A DNA stretch of 22,384 nt from an uncultured Mycoplasmatota bacterium (lineage in GTDB: Bacteria; Bacillota_I; Bacilli_A; RF39; UBA660), in NCBI GenBank assembly GCA_900543675.1, contig UQRY01000029.1, positions 1 to 22,384 of the forward strand. The letters run 5' to 3'. The translations under genes were made by a program, and so were the position numbers. Numbering within the stretch: position 1 is the stretch's first letter; every line of letters starts with the position of its first letter. The notes beneath the pieces are model-generated. The model saw nothing but the letters and a program-made list of their open reading frames with translations, ran no database searches and was not told the DNA's origin. Shown piece by piece: positions 22,335-22,384 of the stretch.

Positions 22335-22384
22335 TTCCGGGATAGGAACAGGACAAAACCACCCGCTATGCGGGTGAGAGCTGA
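22335..22384. mobile_element. Possible IS200/IS605-type left end (cut by window edge)
   Basis: A small TTCC/GGAA pairing (22335-22346) is followed by GGACAAAACCACCCGC and a 7-bp hairpin, CACCCGC-TAT-GCGGGTG (22360-22376). Its GC-rich stem stands out from the surrounding A/T-rich DNA. Subterminal hairpins after an ACAAAACC-like stretch are typical of IS200/IS605 elements, whose single-strand transposase recognises them. No transposase gene is visible before the window ends, so this is tentative. Confidence 0.4.

Overview
The window looks like chromosomal DNA of a low-GC Gram-positive bacterium (Bacillota, probably a fermentative anaerobe of the Bacilli/Erysipelotrichia kind). The evidence is A/T-rich codon use, strong AAGGAGG-type ribosome sites, TATAAT promoters (often extended with TGN), a CadC-type metal sensor, collagen-like GPT-repeat proteins and a pflBA pair. 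Long conserved genes read through with the standard code. Every intact gene here stops with TAA or TAG, never TGA. I cannot name the species.

Layout. Positions 1-770 hold no convincing protein gene. They contain a terminator at the left edge, a dense cluster of palindromes with two related ~100-bp units (105-416), and a candidate structured small RNA (551-725) that can fold as a closed H-type pseudoknot and ends in a terminator. Next is a Fic (AMP-transferase type) gene broken by a one-base frameshift just before its inhibitory IEGT motif (775-1823), then an orphan acidic 109-aa gene (2049-2378). At 2711-4977 lies a three-gene operon: a WG-repeat-like protein, a NUDIX hydrolase and a short-chain dehydrogenase, ending in a terminator. 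A glycosyltransferase-methyltransferase fusion follows (5030-6367), then a cytosolic HExxH protein (6402-7838) and a small orphan (7890-8186). The last two share a nearly identical promoter/leader.

On the minus strand a SgtA-like GT2/TPR glycosyltransferase (8211-9314) lies just downstream of the C-terminal half of a collagen-like, BclA-type protein (9333-9926). From about 9939 to 17479 comes a plus-strand metal block. It holds a CadC/CzrA-type repressor with its operator, a free heavy-metal-associated domain and a Zn/Cd/Pb P1B-ATPase; a frameshifted protein with six tandem ~70-aa repeats; and CopA plus a CopZ-like chaperone. Immediately beyond it, on the minus strand, is the N-terminal half of a collagen-like gene (17743 downward). 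The two collagen pieces are truncated in complementary ways, and a 10-bp sequence, TTTTATATGT, occurs at both junctions. This suggests the metal block was inserted into a collagen/glycosyltransferase operon.

The right end carries pflB and pflA (anaerobic pyruvate cleavage), translationally coupled to an unrecognised HELVH/NEG metallopeptidase-like gene, a terminator, and a hairpin resembling an IS200/IS605 left end cut by the window edge.

How the genes work together: the metal block gives inducible Zn/Cd/Pb efflux plus copper efflux. The collagen/GT pair, together with the GT-methyltransferase, points to a glycosylated surface filament. pflBA supplies acetyl-CoA and formate during anaerobic growth. 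The most novel items are the tandem-repeat protein, the split collagen operon, the pseudoknot RNA and the two uncharacterised HExxH proteins.
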